A stretch of DNA of 64,000 nt from Galeruca laticollis (taxonomy: Eukaryota > Arthropoda > Insecta > Coleoptera > Chrysomelidae): positions 179,339,262 through 179,403,261 of the forward strand of contig OY998175.1 of NCBI GenBank assembly GCA_963921935.1, read 5' to 3'. Below the pieces are notes generated by a model. The model made no database searches. It saw only the letters and a program-made list of their open reading frames with translations, and had not been told where the DNA came from. The translations under genes were made by a program, and so were the position numbers. Below are positions 35,201-44,142 of this stretch, in pieces (the stretch's first letter is position 1; every line of letters starts with the position of its first letter).

Positions 35201-38200
35201 GAGTGTTGTAAGGACTCTAACCTCATGAATGTAACGAATGAATAAGAGTTAAGGTTAGAGTGTTGTAAGGACTATAACGTCATGAATGTAACGAATGAAT
35301 AAGAGTTGAGGTTAGAGTGTTGTAAGGACTATAACGTCATGTATGTAACGAATGAATAAGATTTGAGGTTAGAGTGTTGTAAGGACTCCAACGTCATGAA
35401 TGTAACGAATGAATAAGAGTGGTTAGAGTGTTCTAAGGACTCTAACGTCATGTATGTAACGAATGAATAAGACTTGAGGTTAGAGTGTTGTAAGGACTCT
35501 AACGTCATGAATGTAACGAATGAATAAGAGTTGAGGTTAGAGTGTTGTAAGGACTCTAACGTCATGTATGTAACGAATGAATAAGACTTGAGGTTAGAGT
35601 GTTGTGAGGACTCTAACGTCATGTATGTAGCGAATGAATAAGACTTGAGGTTATAGTGTTGTAAGGACTCTAACGTCATGAATGTAACAATGAACAAGAG
35701 GCCTAGATGTGTGCTAGTTATTGTTTTGTAAGGGCACGAATGTAAGCAATATACTCTAGAAATGGACTAGAGTTGTAAACGATAAGAATGTAAGCAATAT
35801 ACTCTAGAAATGGAGTAGAGTTGTAAACGATAAGAATGTAAGCAATATACTCTAGAAATGGACTAGAGCTGTAAACGATAAGATGAGCAATATACTCTAG
35901 AAATGGACTAGAGTTGTAAACGATAAGAGTGTAATAATACCTTTGTCCAGGTATTCACATAAAGAATAATACCTTTGTCCAGGTATTCACATAAAAGAAT
36001 AATACCTTTGTCCCGGTATTCACCATAAAGGAATAATACCTTTGTCCAGGTATTCACATAAAAGAATAATACCTTTGTCCAGGTATTCACATAAAAGAAT
36101 AATACCTTTGTCCAGGTATTCACATAAAAGTATATGTAAATGAAGTAAAAGAACGAGAATGTTTAAGTCGATTCTATTTCGACAAGTGTGGTACCAGTTT
36201 GTTTTACGAGTAACGGTCCAGGAACCTCGGACTTCCCACTGTTTAATGAGATAATGAGAGAAACGAAAGAGAGTTTAAGTCGACTCTTGTTCGACAAGTG
36301 TGGTACCAGTTTGTTTTACGAGTAACGGTCCAGGAACCTCGGACATATATAAACAAAAAGGGGGGCCAAGTTGTGAAGGGGTGTGAAATTCCATGAGAGA
36401 GCATGGGAAGCTCATGTGGGTGTTTTTTTCCGGGTTTTTATTGTATCAGAATGAATGGTGCTGGGTAAGAAAGGGAACGTTTTTCTTCGGAGAGCGTGAA
36501 AACTCCAATGTAGCTTGCGCTACTCCCTTTCTACGCGGAGGAGTGAAGTGTATAGTGAGGGTGATTGTAAGAGAGTAATATTTTAATGTTTGAAAGGTTA
36601 ATGTGTGAATAATTAATGGTGTGACATAATCGTATAAGTACCAGTAATGTGACCACCAATATAAGAGTAATTGTGAGAGTGTGCTCATGAGACTAGAGCA
36701 AGTACGAATGCGTGCAACAACAAGTGAGTAGGAGTAAGTATGAATGAATATGAATGCAAATGTAAATACGAGTATGTACGAATAAATGTAAATACGAGTA
36801 TGTACGAATAAATGTAAAAGTATTATGAATGTGAGCTTTGAGTGCCAATATGAGTATGAGTATAAGTATGATTAAGGTGCAATTGTATGCGAGTGCAAGT
36901 AATAATGTAAGTGTGAGTTAGCATAAAGTAAATGTAAGGTAGTGACCACGAGTGTATAAGTATGATGAGAGAGTTTTTTATAACTCTTTTGAGATTGTTT
37001 TTGTATATGTTTTTATGATTATAGATGTTTGTGTCAAGGGGATCCGACTCTTTTGCGGGTAAGAATGAGTTTTTTAAATGTTTTAATTAATGTAAAGGAG
37101 AGTTATTTCTGTTCTCGTCAAGAAAAGGAGGGTAAGATATGTATATTGTTTTTGTCAAGTTGTTTTAAAATTCAAAGTGTCGTCAATGTAATTTTTTAAG
37201 TGATATATGAGTAAGGGGAGTGACGTTTTCTTCTAAACGTCACCCACATGTTTTAAAGAATAATACCTTTGTCCAGGTATTCACATAAAAGAATAATACC
37301 TTTGTCCAGGTATTCACATGAAAGAATAATACCTTTGTCCAGGTATTCACATGAAGGAATAATACCTTTGTCCAGGTATTCACATGAAACAATAATACCT
37401 TTGTCCAGGTATTCACATAAAAGAATAATACCTTTGTCCAGGTATTCACATAAAAGGCTAATACCGTTGTCCAGGTATTCACATAAAAGAATAATACCTT
37501 TGTCCAGGTATTCACATGAAAGAATAATACCTTTGTCCAGGTATTCACATGAAAGAATAATACCTTTGTCCAGGTATTCACATAAAAGAATAATACCTTT
37601 GTCCAGGTATTCACATAAGAGAATATTTTGTCAATAATACCTTTATCCAGGTATTCACATGAAAGAATAATACCTTTGTCCAGGTATTCACATGAAAGAA
37701 TAATACCTTTGTCCAGGTATTCACATGAAAGAATAATACCTTTGTCCAGGTATTCACATGAAAGAATAATACCTTTGTCCAGGTATTCACATAAAGGAAT
37801 AATACCTTTGTCCAGGTATTCACATGAAAGACTAATACCTTTGTCCAGGTATTCACATAAAAGAATAATACCTTTGTCCAGGTATTCACATGAAAGACTA
37901 ATACCTTTGTCCAGGTATTCACATAAAAGAATAATACCTTTGTCCAGGTATTCACATGAAGAATAATACCTTTGTCCAGGTATTCACATAAAAGAATAAT
38001 ACCTTTGTCCAGGTATTCACATAAGAGAATATTTTGTCAATAATACCTTTATCCAGGTATTCACATGAAAGAATAATACCTTTTTCCAGGTATTCACATG
38101 AAAGAATAATACCTTTGTCCAGGTATTCACATAAAAGAATAATACCTTTGTCCAGGTATTCACATGAAAGACTAATACCTTTGTCCAGGTATTCACATAA

Positions 38201-41200
38201 AAAAGAATAATACCTTTGTCCAGGTATTCACATTAAAGAAATTTTCTCAATAAAACCTTTATCCAGGTATTCACACTAAAGTATGTTTCATGTCAAACTG
38301 TCAAAGTTTTTGTTCGTCCAGGGTTTTAAATGTCCAAGCATATGTCTAAGTTTTTCATAAAGTTTTACGTTCTTGACGACAAAGAGTTTAAGTAGTGAGT
38401 GAGTGCTATTCTGCACTAAAGAGCGTTGAGTACGAAAGTGAATCGTTTATTCGAGGTAAGTGTTGGTTTGATAATGAATTATGAGCAAGAATGTTTTAAT
38501 GTGAGAGTAAGTTCTGATTTTATAAGTGTTTTGTGACGGTAAGTTTTTATTTTGAGGGTGGTTTGGTCACACCGGAAGAATGTATGTAATGAGTAAGAGA
38601 GGGGTTATCCGTAAGGTATTGTGAATGAGTTGTCCAGAACACTATGTTTCTTGACGATAATATTCTGGAGATTGTTGCATCGGTTGTGAATGAGTAGGGT
38701 TTTTGTCCGAAGGTCTCAATGATGTGTTTTGTTTGTGGGTGTGAGGGAAGTGAAGTAAAGTATGATGTCCTTTTTGGCATATGGAACAAGATTGTACCGA
38801 AAGGCAATTGGATATTGTGTGTTTAGAACCTAAACACCTGAAGCACAATTTGTTTGCTTTAATGTATTTACTTCGGTCAGGGATAGAAAGCCGTCCGAAT
38901 TGGGAACATCCATAAATTTTATGGCCCGTTTCCTTGCAAAATAAGCATGTTGGAGGTGGGTTTTGTTCGGGAAGCGAATGTTGATTTGAAAGTAAAGTTA
39001 CTCTGTTGGGTGGTGTGGTCACATTAGAAGACTGGTTACGATGATGGGATGTATCGGGTTTGGGATCTTGGGTTAACAAGTTTTCCAAGACCGTACATTT
39101 TTTTTTCAAGAAATCAAAAAAGGTATCACTAGCAATTAAATTTTGATCAGTTTATTTTTCTTCAAGAGATCTTTTTGTATTATAATCTAATTTTGTTTTT
39201 AATGTGTGAACGATTAGTGCATCAAATAACTCTTCCTTATTGATATTTAGATTTAACAATGATTTTACTATAGATCTAGCTTCGGACGTGAATGTTCTTA
39301 ATTGTTGGGCAGTACATTTTGAAATGTTATTACAGGCTGTCAAACGGTTGAAATGGGCAGTAACAATCTGCCGTGTATTATTATATTTAACATGAAATGT
39401 AAATTAATGGCTATGTTTGAACAATGCTTATTTTGTCTCAGCGTAATATCTTATTTTATTTTTGCTACCAGCCGTGCCTTATTTCAGTGTTTTACGGCTC
39501 GTTGCAAATCATGGTTCCATAACAATCTTAGTGTGTCATTATTTAAAGTACCCTGTATAATATTTTATTTTTCGCAAACAATATCATCGAATGTTATTAT
39601 AAATACAAATTAATATTAAGGTGAAGTCATTTAAATCACCCTGTATACTATTTTATTTTACACAAACAATGTCAAAGAATGTTATTATAAATCCAAATTA
39701 ATATTGAGGTGAAATCATTTAAATCACCCTGTATAATATTTTATTTTACACAAACAATGTCAAAGAATGTTATTATAAATCCAAATTAATATGAAGGTGA
39801 AATCATTTAAATCACCCTGTATACTATTTTATTTTACACAAACAATGTTAAAGAATGTTATTATAAATCCAAATTAATATGAAGGTGAAATCATTTAAAT
39901 CACTCTATATACTATTTTATTTTACACAAACAATGTTATTATAAATCCAAATTAATATGAAGGTGAAATCATTTAAATCACCTTATATACTATTTTATTT
40001 TACACAAACAATGTCAAAGAATGGTATTATAAATCCAAATTAATATTAAGTTGTAAAATGTGATAAATGTTTTTGCATTGTTAGATTACTGAATTTCGTA
40101 TCACTCTATATTCTATGTTTACAAAATTCTACGTTGGTTGATAAGCAAATATACAAAATCTTTTATTATCGATAAATACCTTATCTAATGACTGTTTTCT
40201 GCTGACTGAAATTCTCGAAGAGTTCTCGGGAACGCTGAGGGTCTATATTCTCTGGACTCCAAGGGCTGTTTCACTGCTCTCTCCTGGTCGCTAGGACTAT
40301 GCTTCACTTTTTTCTGGTTCTATCCGGTCTCGACAGGACCATGTTCTAAATTAACCCTTTTTACTGGGGCAAATTAGAGGGAATGTATGTTATCTGGTTA
40401 TTCGAAGGACCACTACGGTTGTTTTTCACTGATGTAAAGCTGAACCGTAGAATGAAATTAAAACACTTATATCACGTTATGATTTATATTGTCATGAACT
40501 TATAATTTTATTTATTTTGCGTCGACAATTAAGACTTCACTTGTTATTTACGCGATGAATGAAAGTATTTTGCACATACTATGACGATTTATGAGATGAC
40601 GAAAGCTTAAGGACACATGTTTGGTATGAAAACGCCGGGTGCTCTTCTAAACTGAGTACCTTTGTGTACCAAGTTCAAGGATGAAAGAGAGTGAATGTAG
40701 GGTATATGGCGTATTTATACGTCGGTTGACGTAGGGTCCACTTGTTCGGATCTAACCAATGGGATACGAGTATTTTAAAATGTAATGTTCAAACACAAGT
40801 GAAATTGCCAGTTGGAGATATGTTTTTTTTTGGGCTTGAAACGGTTTCGTAGAAACAGATAACAGGGTTTGGACGAGCGTTTTTATGAAGAGATAAGATG
40901 TCGGGGACTTTGGTATTTCAGTGGAATTTCAGAAAACGATATTTATCTGTTTTTCTTAGGTGTTAGTAAATTTAAATGACTTTTTTAGTGAAGTAAAGAA
41001 ATATTAACTGTTGAAAATAAGGATATATTTAGTTATCTGTTTTGAGCATAATATTCGAAAGGTAGTATACAGGTGAAGTTGAAATAAAATCACGGGAGAA
41101 TTTGGTAATTAAAAACCAAATTCGAACACGCTTTATGATTATTTTGATACTTTTATTTGAGATATTTTTTATGATACAAAATTTTAATTTAGTGATGACA

Positions 41201-44016
41201 TTTTTCCTTAATTAAACCGAAAATATACGGAAAAAATACGTAAATATAAATTTCTCGATAACCTGAGAATTCTCAAGACTCGAGAAATTATTAACCCTAA
41301 TTTGAAATAACAAAATAAGGGTGCGACAGGCAACTTGGAACACCCTGTTTATCTAGTTTGGGTGCTGCTTTACCTTGTAGGTATACATATTTCTATTAGA
41401 CTAGATTTTCTCTATAGGGGAACTTGGCAAAAATGACATACTAGGGTAAAATGACATATCGGACATTTTTCCCACTTGGCAACGTCGGTTGGTAAAAACA
41501 GGATGCGGTGGGCGCGCGCCGTGTAGCATGAATTCATAGTTTTCAAGGGTTACGTGATCAATACTGCCTTTTCCGTGCTAGAGTGAAGACAGTGCCTAAA
41601 GGGCGTAAAAAATATTTTCGTCGGTGAACTTCGAATGCGACTAAAATACTTGGGATTTAAAAACGGTGATTATCTTTCCCTCTCAGGTAACAATCTTTAT
41701 ATTTTTTATATATATTTAAGTATTCCATTGGTTTTTTAAAGAACAGGGCTTTACAAAAATGAAAATTAGTTTGATTTACCCATGTGGGTAAAATGACATA
41801 AATATCACTTCGATAAAATGACATAGTGTCATATTACCCATATAAGCAAGTTTGTAATTTGTTAAATATGTCTCTTTTGTTACAGTATGGTGGGAATCTA
41901 CACAAGAAAGAACACGCGACAATCATGGGATTCATTACAAATGCAAAGGGCAATTCAAGCCGTTAAAAACGGTGAAATGGGGTGGATAAAAGCTTCAAAA
42001 GAATTTTGCTTACCACAAGCCACATTACGACGTAAAGCAGGTCAGAAAAACAAACAAATAAAAGAAGCTGACAAGGGTCTTGGTCGTTTTAAAACTACTT
42101 TTTCTGTTCAACTTGAAAATGACCTTGTGGAGCATATTAAATTACTTGAGTCAAGTCTGTTCGGTCTATCCTGTGACGACGTCCGTTCCTTGGGTTACCA
42201 ATTAGCAGAACGCACCGAGATACCGCATCGATTTAATAAAATCACCAAGATCACTGGATGGGATTGGTTGCGTGGTTTCAGAAAGAGGTAACCCGATATA
42301 TCTTTACGAAAACCCGAAGCAACATCAGCTGCCAGGGCGCAGTCTTTCAATAAACCACAAGTTGCAAAAAAGATTTTCAAATGTTGCAGGAAACAATTGA
42401 AAAACATAATATTAGTCCAACGCGTATATGGAATGTAGACGAATCAGCTTTATCCACTGTTCAAAAACCAGGAAGGATACTTGCCACCAACGGTCGCAAA
42501 CAAGTTGGATTAATTACCAGTGCAGAAATGGGGCAACATTTAACAATGGTTGCTTGTAAGAGCTCAGCTGGGAGTTTTATGCCAACTACACTAATATTCC
42601 ACAGGAAAAACTGGAAAAAAGAATTGACAGATGAGGCACCACTGGGAACCCTTGGTATAGCACATATGACAGGTGAATTATTTTTAAAATGGATGCAGCA
42701 TTTCAAAGAATATTCCAATCCCTCACAAGAAAATAAAGTTCTCCTTCTAGTCGATGAGCACGCAAGTCATAAAAACATTGATGCTCTTACCTTTGCTAAA
42801 CAACATGGTATAGCGATACTGTGTTTCCCACCCCACTGCACCCATCGGCTGCAGCCACTAGATGTGTGCTTTTTCGGTCCAATAAAAACATACTATGACC
42901 AAGAAGTCACCAAATGGTTAAAAAACCATCCAAATCGAACAGTTTCCCCCATACCATGTTGGTGGAATATTTGCCGCAGCTTACGGGAAAGCAGCTACGC
43001 ACCAAAATGTTGTTAGTGGATTTTTGAAGACTGGGATTTGGCCTCTAAATCCTGATTTATTTCCTGATTATTTATATAACCCGTCATTAGTTACTGATAT
43101 ACCACTTGAGGAAAGAGAGAGTCAGATTAATTCTCCAACTTACGAACATGTTTCAGCTTCTAACATGAATAATAGCGAGTTACCAACCAGAATTAACAAC
43201 CCTTCAATCATTCGTCCACAAGAGATTTCACCCGTCCCATCCACTTCAGGTTTGCAGAAAAAGACTAAAAGAAAAAAATCTGGAGGAACAACAGTACTAA
43301 CAAGTACCCCCAAGAGAAAACGAGATGCTGAATATAGGCGCGCTACAAAAATCGCGAAGAAAAATATAAATATCTTCAATCTGAAGAATTGGAAACAGAA
43401 GATTCATATAATATCTCCGATGATGAAGAAAATGACCCGCCATGCCTTTATTGCAACCGTTTATATTCACAATCAAAATTCAAATGTGTACAAAATGGGC
43501 ACATTGCGATTGCGCTGGCGTGTGACGTGCAAACGTTACGTCTACGAATTGTGTTAATTTAAGTTTATAGTATTTATTCAAAATGGGCATTATGTCATTT
43601 TACCCAAGTAAACTAGAGTAAAATGACGTATGCGCCATTTTTTTGTTGACGTTTTTTGTGCAAAATATCGTTATTTTTTGTTTTTTCTAACATAATATTG
43701 TATGTTTATTAAAAGTAAAATAAAAATTTCAAAAAGAAAAAATAAAGTGGTATGTTATTTTAGGCCAAGTTCCCCTACTCTTTTGGCAATCATTCTTTGA
43801 GTAACTTTGTATTTGTATTTTGATAGGCTAACTCTAGAAACTGAACAACCAGCCTTTTTAGAAGAAAAAATTCGAACTTTACAGTTTATTAGAGATGAAC
43901 AAAAAGCCTGCAATGTGGAAGTAACGGTTACAGAGAAGGAGATTAATGATGTGAAGAACCAGTTGGAAGAATTAAAAAAGAAAAATGCTGAATCTAATAA
44001 TAATCAGTTGGATTAA
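23519..44016 (+). CDS. mRpS15: Mitochondrial ribosomal protein S15 (uS15m), three coding exons
   Basis: Exons are 23519-23882, 23962-24235 and 43827-44016: 828 nt, 275 codons plus stop. Splice sites fit: donor CAG|GTGAGT, acceptor TTTTTAG|G, donor ATAG|GTAATT, acceptor TTTTGATAG|G. Phases match (1, then 2). Exon 1 has a basic N-terminal targeting-like segment and YAFKSDLKIKWVRPEKIPCF. Exon 2 carries the S15 core (ELIDRRKKHLKYLRRWDYKKFEWLL), which contacts small-subunit rRNA, and FHWITRKESLKKL. Exon 3 is the charged C-terminal extension (FLEEKIRTLQFIRDEQKACN). The length is close to the fly protein bonsai. Intron 1 is 79 bp and intron 2 is 19,591 bp and full of transposons. The unbroken frame across all three exons argues for a working gene. 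Confidence 0.92.
24560..25300 (+). pseudogene. LINE (Jockey/I-like) RNase H and zinc-finger tail
   Basis: Plus-strand pieces show an RNase H domain of the kind carried by insect LINE ORF2s: FQTEILTIERCVEMNL, IAIHPDS, then VSLVWVPGHSRIKGNEEAN. Further on is the C-terminal cysteine-histidine motif CRFCGEDEETSAHLALEC. Stops and frameshifts are frequent. The RT part is absent, so this is a 5'-truncated insertion within the intron. Confidence 0.75.
25690..27000 (+). pseudogene. LINE (Jockey/CR1-like) endonuclease and RT remnant
   Basis: The frame 25696-26052 ends like an apurinic-type endonuclease (NVYLDLIFSSFSNIKV, then HHTAVSFDL). The frame 26302-26532 has the RT start (GKLSYGPDGIPLYVFK). After a large internal deletion the LINE C-terminus appears around 26780-26930 (ELFHIPFRQTNYGRNEPITR). 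An AATAAA-rich tail follows to about 27130. The copy is decayed and internally deleted. Confidence 0.72.
27285..28961. repeat. 355-bp satellite array with an inversion
   Basis: Three units lie in one orientation (about 27285-27655, 27656-28010, 28011-28365); the last two are exactly 355 bp and nearly identical. Near 28387 the orientation flips within a unit, and about 575 bp continues inverted to 28961, making a very large palindrome with the preceding DNA. Identical spurious frames recur every 355 bp and are not genes. A (TA)n stretch precedes the array. Confidence 0.92.
28962..29188 (+). repeat. Left inverted repeat of the Penelope-like element
   Basis: Matches 31999-32225 in reverse complement with few changes. 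On the minus strand it contains a hammerhead-like core, TTGATAA (29046-29052) ... GAAACG (up to 29025). Confidence 0.88.
29190..30085. other. Unassigned sequence inside the Penelope-like element
   Basis: Between the end of the endonuclease and the left inverted repeat lie several medium plus-strand frames (for example 29553-29783 and 29824-30015) with no recognisable domain. It may be 3' untranslated sequence or another decayed insertion. Confidence 0.4.
30086..31935 (-). pseudogene. Penelope-like reverse transcriptase with GIY-YIG endonuclease
   Basis: Segment 31935-31501 is the N-terminal domain (NISGVSIPSDIEDLLALGP). Segment 31459-31091 holds RT blocks typical of the class (TRSDKGNVTVIMKR, FYGLPKIHKPILSLRPIVSS). 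Segment 31023-30511 has MGASISPIAAQYIMDDLL and the catalytic FVDDII. Segment 30536-30086 has a GIY-YIG endonuclease start (VVYKIPCVNCEKVYYGQTS) and later TQHKSDINLN and LAEHSISTGHHPNF. At least four frame breaks separate these pieces. The complete enzyme would cut target DNA and prime reverse transcription on it. Confidence 0.85.
31999..32225 (-). repeat. Right inverted repeat of the Penelope-like element
   Basis: Reverse complement of 28962-29188. On the plus strand it contains the same hammerhead-like core, TTGATAA at 32135-32141 followed by CGAAACGTTGGG at about 32158-32169. Confidence 0.88.
32230..32276. repeat. TA microsatellite
   Basis: A pure TA run at the junction of the two Penelope-like elements. 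Confidence 0.95.
32278..33140 (-). mobile_element. 3' end of a second Penelope-like element
   Basis: On the minus strand, 33129-32932 encodes a GIY-YIG-like segment (VVYEIPYIDCPRTDIGQTKR, RAKEH). After a frameshift the frame around 32910-32830 gives the usual C-terminal tail (IRESIEIEKRPHCLNTRDDS). The RT part is missing, so the copy is 5'-truncated. The 3' end holds a hammerhead-like core at 32331-32361. Its sequence differs from the neighbouring element, so this is a separate family. Confidence 0.8.
32331..32361 (-). ncRNA. Hammerhead ribozyme-like core
   Basis: Minus strand: TTGATAA, one base, a stem-loop GGCTTC/GAAGCC, then GAAACGTC. This matches the hammerhead order CUGANGA - stem II - GAAA, with C3 to U and G8 to A. 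Penelope-like elements are known to carry hammerhead motifs in their terminal repeats. The third stem and cleavage site were not placed, so activity is unproven. Confidence 0.5.
33140..34034. repeat. Non-coding spacer with a 160-bp tandem duplication
   Basis: Two copies of a segment containing GGAGGCAATACAT, GTGCCAAGTCCAAGTGCTTG and GAGCATTTCTGATAATTCTT lie at about 33617-33760 and 33763-33910. Open frames here repeat with the unit and are not genes. Confidence 0.75.
34040..34831 (-). repeat. 3' LTR of the BEL derivative
   Basis: Direct repeat of 40342-41128 with only a handful of differences (for example a 4-bp GTTC/TCCC indel near 34320 and single-base changes). Confidence 0.95.
35030..35700. 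repeat. 57-bp tandem array, about 12 units, one hairpin each
   Basis: Each unit includes GTTAGAGT, a nine-base spacer GTTGTAAGG, then ACTCTAAC, which pair as an 8-bp stem. The rest of the unit is GTCATGAATGTAACGAATGA plus a short tail. The repeated minus-strand frame is a by-product of the 57-bp (19-codon) period. Confidence 0.88.
35735..35935. repeat. 47-bp tandem array, about 4 units, one hairpin each
   Basis: Each unit holds ACTCTAG, AAATGGA, CTAGAGT, a 7-bp stem with a 7-base loop, followed by TGTAAACGATAAGAATGTAA. Confidence 0.88.
35934..36133. repeat. 33-bp tandem array A, about 6 units
   Basis: Units contain AATACC, an eight-base loop TTTGTCCA, and GGTATT, which pair as a 6-bp stem, followed by CACATAAAAGAAT. 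Confidence 0.92.
36160..36350. repeat. Two-copy repeat of about 120 bp
   Basis: GACAAGTGTGGTACCAGTTT and GGTCCAGGAACCTCGGAC recur at about 36180-36235 and 36290-36345. The second copy also has GTCGACTCTTGTTCGAC, another small hairpin. Confidence 0.75.
36355..37256. other. Non-coding internal region of the BEL derivative
   Basis: Low-complexity GAATGTAAGTATGAGTA-like sequence separates the two 33-bp arrays. No coding motif was recognised. Confidence 0.6.
37257..38275. repeat. 33-bp tandem array B, about 30 units
   Basis: Same unit as array A, with very few changes between units. Occasional variants (AGAATATTTTGTCAATAATA) recur at about 37618 and 38031, which shows that a block of units was itself duplicated. 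The long frames on both strands simply follow the 11-codon period. Confidence 0.94.
38547..39343 (-). pseudogene. BEL/Pao Gag fragment with zinc knuckles
   Basis: The frame from 39343 (ACNNISKCTAQQLRTF) runs to a single in-frame stop at about 39152. It then continues (DTFFDFLKKKCTVLENLLTQ) into the BEL nucleocapsid pattern: CLFCKETGHKIYGC, then KLCFRCLGSKHTISNC, then CSICQKGHHTLLHF. The capsid upstream is incomplete and no Pol follows. Gag would package element RNA in cytoplasmic particles. Confidence 0.85.
39545..40050. repeat. Tandem array of about 90 bp, five to six units
   Basis: Units contain AGGTGAAATCATTTAAATCA followed by CCCTGTATA, with GGTGA/TCACC pairing as a short stem, followed by TTTTACACAAACAATG and TATAAATCCAAATTAATAT. 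The array lies between the 5' LTR and gag. Confidence 0.88.
40324..40341 (-). promoter_or_regulatory. Putative BEL primer-binding site
   Basis: On the minus strand TGGTCCTGTCGAGACCGG starts one or two bases inside the 5' LTR end. It resembles the TGGTCC...CGAGCCGG word common after BEL LTRs. The tRNA was not identified. Confidence 0.5.
40342..41128 (-). repeat. 5' LTR of the BEL derivative
   Basis: Direct repeat of 34040-34831, flanked on the right by the target duplication CGCTT. Confidence 0.95.
41417..43775 (+). mobile_element. Pogo/Tigger-like DNA transposon with subterminal repeats
   Basis: Terminal inverted repeats of about 24 bp begin GGGGAACTTGGC (41417) and end with the complement at 43775. 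TA occurs at both borders (41415-41416 and 43776-43777). A plus-strand pogo-type transposase with frame breaks lies inside. The word TAAAATGACATA, or its complement, occurs seven times near the two ends. It lies 50 bp upstream of the last exon of mRpS15. Confidence 0.9.
41887..43557 (+). pseudogene. Pogo-like transposase (HTH-psq, CENP-B-like, DDE_1)
   Basis: Segment 41887-42291 has a psq helix-turn-helix (AIQAVKNGEMGWIKASKEFC, LPQATLRRK) and a CENP-B-type second DNA-binding region (WDWLRGF). After frameshifts at about 42290 and 42375 the catalytic domain follows (42381-43016): NVDESAL, LLLVDEHASHKN and HRLQPLDVCFFGPIKTYYD, the DDE_1 acidic residues. Another frameshift lies near 42955. The C-terminal tail (GFLKTGIWPLNPDLF, basic KRKRDAEYRR) runs on, with a CLYCNRLYSQSKF cysteine motif in a shifted frame around 43440. 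At least three frame breaks make it inactive. Confidence 0.88.
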
Positions 44017-44142
44017 ATGAGTAATTGGTTATTTTCAAATTGTTTCAATACTAATTTTCTTCAAACAACAGAATATATTATGTTGACAGTATACATGTGG
44101 TCATTTCTGAAACCTAATCTGTATCAATAATTAATAAAACAT
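44017..44142 (+). terminator. mRpS15 3'UTR with polyadenylation signal
   Basis: An AATAAA lies at about 44133-44138, roughly 120 bp after the stop codon. Confidence 0.6.

Larger units (their letters stand above)
34040..41128 (-). mobile_element. BEL/Pao-derived LTR element carrying several tandem arrays
   Basis: Near-identical LTRs of 792 bp (34040-34831) and 787 bp (40342-41128) begin TG and end CA. They are flanked by the 5-bp duplication CGCTT (34035-34039 and 41129-41133). A minus-strand BEL-type Gag lies next to the right LTR, and the minus-strand sequence after that LTR starts TGGTCCTGTCGAGACCGG, like BEL primer-binding sites. No protease, RT or integrase is visible; the space instead holds non-coding DNA and tandem arrays of 57, 47, 33 and about 90 bp. 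Mobility would depend on proteins made elsewhere. Confidence 0.9.
24236..43826 (+). other. mRpS15 intron 2, 19.6 kb, transposon-filled
   Basis: Donor GTAATT at 24236 and acceptor AG at 43825-43826 bound the intron. It contains a LINE RNase H tail, a second LINE fragment, the 355-bp satellite, two Penelope-like elements, a BEL derivative and a pogo-like transposon, listed separately. The element coding strands are mixed. Confidence 0.85.

Noticed and set aside
34879..35697. Frames encoding 19-residue repeats (MTLESLQHSN type)
   Set aside because: A by-product of the 57-bp tandem array; unit variants are not biased to synonymous changes as far as can be seen.
37240..37966. Long repetitive open frames on both strands (11-residue repeat proteins)
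   Set aside because: They follow from a 33-bp period with no stop in the unit; both strands are open equally and the units vary without codon bias.
37257..38275. Regular 33-bp repeats that could be mistaken for a CRISPR array
   Set aside because: Units are contiguous with no unique spacers, lie inside a eukaryotic LTR element, and no cas-like gene is present.
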